Below, piece by piece: positions 61,842 to 64,000 of a stretch of DNA of 64,000 nt (position 1 is the stretch's first letter; each line of letters starts with the position of its first letter). The translations under genes and the position numbers were made by a program. Below the pieces are notes generated by a model that was not told the DNA's origin, did no database searches, and worked only from the letters and a program-made list of their open reading frames with translations. The DNA lies in contig NZ_JADWMY010000006.1 in assembly GCF_015767275.1 (NCBI RefSeq), forward strand, positions 62,001 to 126,000. Direction: 5' to 3'. The stretch comes from Herbaspirillum sp. AP02 (GTDB taxonomy: Bacteria > Pseudomonadota > Gammaproteobacteria > Burkholderiales > Burkholderiaceae_D).

Positions 61842-62165
61842 ATGAGGGATGCCAGCGCATTCGTCGTGATCGCCGAGTTCGAGGTCAAGCCGGCCTGCAT
61901 GGCGGCTTTTCTCGCACTGGCCGATGACGACGCCCACCATTCCATCCATGACGAACCCGGTTGTCGACGCTTCGACGTGGTCGCGCTGCCGGGTTCGGAC
62001 CACGTGCTGTTCTATGAACTCTACGACGACCGGCAGGCCTTCGACCGGCATCTGGAGACGCCACACCTGAAGCGCTTCCAGGCGGGTTTCCCGGCACTCG
62101 TGGTGCGTGAGCTGCCGGTGCGGCTGGGTCAGCTGCAGCGTCCGGCGACGGGAGCACGGGCATGA
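61842..62165 (+). CDS. ABM-domain protein (YgiN/LsrG-like)
   Basis: 107-residue dimeric alpha/beta-barrel protein of the antibiotic-biosynthesis monooxygenase family: FVVIAEFEVKPACMAAFLAL, EPGCRRFDVV, FYELYDDRQAFDRHLETPHL in parts. Such domains act as small monooxygenases or isomerases without cofactor. A GTG at 61827 overlapping the previous stop (GTGA) is an alternative start. Its stop overlaps the next gene. Confidence 0.85.
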   Translation: MRDASAFVVIAEFEVKPACMAAFLALADDDAHHSIHDEPGCRRFDVVALPGSDHVLFYELYDDRQAFDRHLETPHLKRFQAGFPALVVRELPVRLGQLQRPATGARA

Positions 62166-63082
62166 GTACGTCCACTAACGCTCCCCGCAACATGCAAGAT
62201 ATCGGTTTCGTCGGTACCGGCATCATGGGCTTGCCGATGGCCGGCCACCTGGCGCGCGCCGGTCTGCGGGTGCGCGCCTGGAACCGCACGCCGTCCAAGG
62301 CGGCCCCGCTGGCGGCGCTGGATGTGCAACTGGTGGCCCAGGCGCGTGAAGTGGCCGCCGGCAGCGACGCCGTGATCTGCATGCTCAGTTCCGGTCCCGC
62401 TTGCGATGAGGTCTTGCTGGGGCCCTCCGGCCTGATTGCGGCCATGCGCCCGGGCGCCTTGCTGGTGGTGATGAGTTCGATCCCGGTGGCGACCGCGCAG
62501 GAACAGGCGCGGGTGGCTCTCGCGCATGGCGTTCACTACATGGATGCCCCCGTCTCCGGTGGCGAGAAGGGCGCACGCGAAGCCGCGCTGGCCATCATGG
62601 CTGGCGGCGATGCTGCGGCCTGGGCGCTGGCGGCGCCGCTCTTGCGTCTCATGGGACGACCGACCCATGTGGGGCCGGCCGGTTGCGGCCAACTGGCCAA
62701 GCTGGTCAACCAGATGATGGTGGCTGCCAATATCGCCAGCGTGGCCGAGGCCATGTTGATGGCCGAGCGTGGCGGCGCCGATCCGGCGCGCGTGAGGGAG
62801 GCGCTGCTGGGTGGCTTTGCCGATTCCACGGCCCTGCGCCAGCATGCCCTGCGCATGATCCAGGCTGACTTCAAGCCCGGCGGGCCGGCCAAGTACCAGC
62901 TCAAGGACACCCGCACCGCCGTGGCCATGGCAGGGACCCTGGGTCTGTCGCTGCCGATGCTGGAGACGGCCGACAGGCTCTTCGAGGACATGGTGGCCAG
63001 TGGCGATGGTGAACTGGATCACAGTGCCATCATCGCCCACCTGCGGCGCATCAATGCCCTAGCACCTGCCGATGGACGATGA
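62162..63082 (+). CDS. Beta-hydroxyacid dehydrogenase (GarR/3-HIBADH family)
   Basis: 306-residue NAD(P)-dependent enzyme: Rossmann motif IGFVGTGIMGLPMAGHL, substrate loop MDAPVSGGEKGA at about 122, and the catalytic lysine in CGQLAKLVNQM at about 181. Candidates are 3-hydroxyisobutyrate, tartronate semialdehyde, threonate or erythronate-type substrates; with the TRAP importer and SAF oxidoreductase next door a sugar-acid substrate is favoured, as inference. ATG overlaps the upstream stop by 4 bp. Confidence 0.88.
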   Translation: MSTSTNAPRNMQDIGFVGTGIMGLPMAGHLARAGLRVRAWNRTPSKAAPLAALDVQLVAQAREVAAGSDAVICMLSSGPACDEVLLGPSGLIAAMRPGALLVVMSSIPVATAQEQARVALAHGVHYMDAPVSGGEKGAREAALAIMAGGDAAAWALAAPLLRLMGRPTHVGPAGCGQLAKLVNQMMVAANIASVAEAMLMAERGGADPARVREALLGGFADSTALRQHALRMIQADFKPGGPAKYQLKDTRTAVAMAGTLGLSLPMLETADRLFEDMVASGDGELDHSAIIAHLRRINALAPADGR

Positions 63083-63203
63083 CAGGGGGCCAAGGGGCTC
63101 CCGATTGTCGGCGTCGCAACATTGTCGCCTTGTGTTTTGCGCTATCCTGCGCTCTCCTGCGCTGCCTTGACCGGTGCGCAGCAAGACCAACACAGGAGCC
63201 CCC

Positions 63204-63998
63204 ATGAGCAGCGCAGCCCATCTCGACATCGATTCCCGTGGCCTGGCCACGCTCACGCTGAACCGGCCGGACGTGCACAACGCCTTCGACGACCAGTTGA
63301 TCGCGCTGCTGATCGACCTGATCACCCAGGCCCGCGATGATCCACGCACCCGACTGCTATTGCTGGGCTCGACCGGCAAATCCTTCTCGGCCGGTGCCGA
63401 TCTCGCCTGGATGCGGCGCATGGCCGATGCCTCCCGCGAGGACAACCTGCGCGACGCCCGCAAACTGGCGCTGTTGATGGAAACCCTCAACGGCTTCCCG
63501 GCGCCGACCCTGGCCAAGGTGCAGGGCGCGGTCATGGGCGGGGGCGTGGGGCTGGTGTCGTGCTGCGATATCGTGGTGGCGTCGGAAGCGGCCTTCTTCG
63601 CGCTCTCGGAGGTCAAGCTGGGCCTGGCACCAGCGGCCATCAGCCCCTATGTGATCGCCAAGATGGGGGTGTCGCAGGCCAGGCGCTTCTTCGTCTCGGG
63701 CGAGCGTTTTTCCGCCGTGCGCGCGGCCGCCATCGGCCTGGTCCACGAAGTGGTGCTGGCCTCCGAGCTTGACGGCAAGGTGCTGCAATTGATCGATACC
63801 TTGCTGGCCAACGGGCCGCAGGCCATGCGCGCGGCCAAGCAACTGGTGCAGGTGGCCAATCCCTTGCAGGTCACGCCGGCGCTGTCGGAATACACCGCCG
63901 GGGTCATCGCCGACCTGCGCGCATCGGACGAGGGACGGGAGGGTTTGCGGGCCTTCCTGGAAAAGGGAACGCCTTCGTGGGTCGTTGGTAATCGCTAG
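63204..63998 (+). CDS. Enoyl-CoA hydratase/isomerase (LiuC-like)
   Basis: 264-residue crotonase-fold enzyme: ATLTLNRPDVHNAFDDQLI, the oxyanion-hole segment KSFSAGADLAWMRRMA at about 62, AVMGGGVGLVSCCDIVVAS at about 108 and SEVKLGLAPAAISPYV at about 133. The GADLxWMRRMA and ISPYV variants are typical of methylglutaconyl-CoA hydratases of leucine degradation. AGGAGCC selects ATG 63204. The stop is two bases from the window end, so any liu partners lie outside. Confidence 0.88.
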   Translation: MSSAAHLDIDSRGLATLTLNRPDVHNAFDDQLIALLIDLITQARDDPRTRLLLLGSTGKSFSAGADLAWMRRMADASREDNLRDARKLALLMETLNGFPAPTLAKVQGAVMGGGVGLVSCCDIVVASEAAFFALSEVKLGLAPAAISPYVIAKMGVSQARRFFVSGERFSAVRAAAIGLVHEVVLASELDGKVLQLIDTLLANGPQAMRAAKQLVQVANPLQVTPALSEYTAGVIADLRASDEGREGLRAFLEKGTPSWVVGNR

Positions 63999-64000
63999 CG

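Overview
The window is about 64 kb of dense, GC-rich bacterial chromosome. The gene families point to a betaproteobacterium of the Burkholderiales, most probably Oxalobacteraceae and Herbaspirillum-like. Supporting signs are a PrpR/sigma-54 methylcitrate locus, an assimilatory cys cluster that uses APS reductase and lacks CysJ, CysC and CysG, a PEP-CTERM protein, DUF934 and DUF3460 proteins, and fused TRAP permeases. The genus is an inference from protein families; no database was searched.

Layout. 1-7.3 kb: propionate catabolism (prpR, a sigma-54 promoter, prpB, prpC, a lipoprotein gene, prpE). 7.4-9.8 kb: acetyltransferase plus small hypothetical, xthA, higBA toxin-antitoxin. 10-15 kb: PEP-CTERM protein, MipA/OmpV protein, Old Yellow Enzyme, pepA. 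15-19 kb: lptF-lptG divergent from pepA, CbiX-type chelatase, CsaA, SUMT. 19-26.3 kb: the cys operon (TauE exporter, cysI, DUF934, cysH, cysD, cysN, SUMT) divergent from cysB. 26.4-29.1 kb: cheZ-cheA pair. 29.6-33.8 kb: cobalamin riboswitch, btuB-like receptor, btuC, btuD. 34-37.7 kb: small outer-membrane barrel; DUF3460-scpA-panC-btuF on the other strand. 37.7-38.2 kb: SmpA/OmlA lipoprotein.

38.3-44.2 kb is an accessory block with visibly lower GC. It holds a ketosynthase, a dedicated acyl carrier protein, a 56-codon ORF with a strong ribosome binding site, a broken periplasmic adaptor, a MacB-like ATPase and permease, and a TolC-type channel. Start/stop overlaps suggest a single transcript. 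The adaptor lacks its N-terminal half and is also one base out of frame at a G4 run.

44.2-49.4 kb: SorC regulator and a UgpBAEC-like sugar ABC importer. 49.6-55.1 kb: GNAT protein, metG, the Mrp/ApbC Fe-S carrier, gltX. 55.1-56.2 kb: a tRNA array (Ala-GGC, Glu-TTC, Glu-TTC, Ala-GGC, Glu-TTC). It contains a 21-nt tRNA-Glu 3' remnant, a 54-bp direct repeat, and two copies of an approximately 84-nt palindromic element whose main hairpin differs between copies by paired (compensatory) changes. 56.2-63.1 kb: TRAP importer divergent from a LysR regulator and three catabolic genes for an unidentified hydroxy acid. 63.2-64 kb: LiuC-like enoyl-CoA hydratase.

Functional links. Sulfite reductase needs siroheme, and SUMT sits last in the cys operon with a CbiX chelatase close by. 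Cobalamin uptake genes are split: the riboswitch controls the receptor, permease and ATPase, while the binding protein lies at the end of the panC transcription unit.
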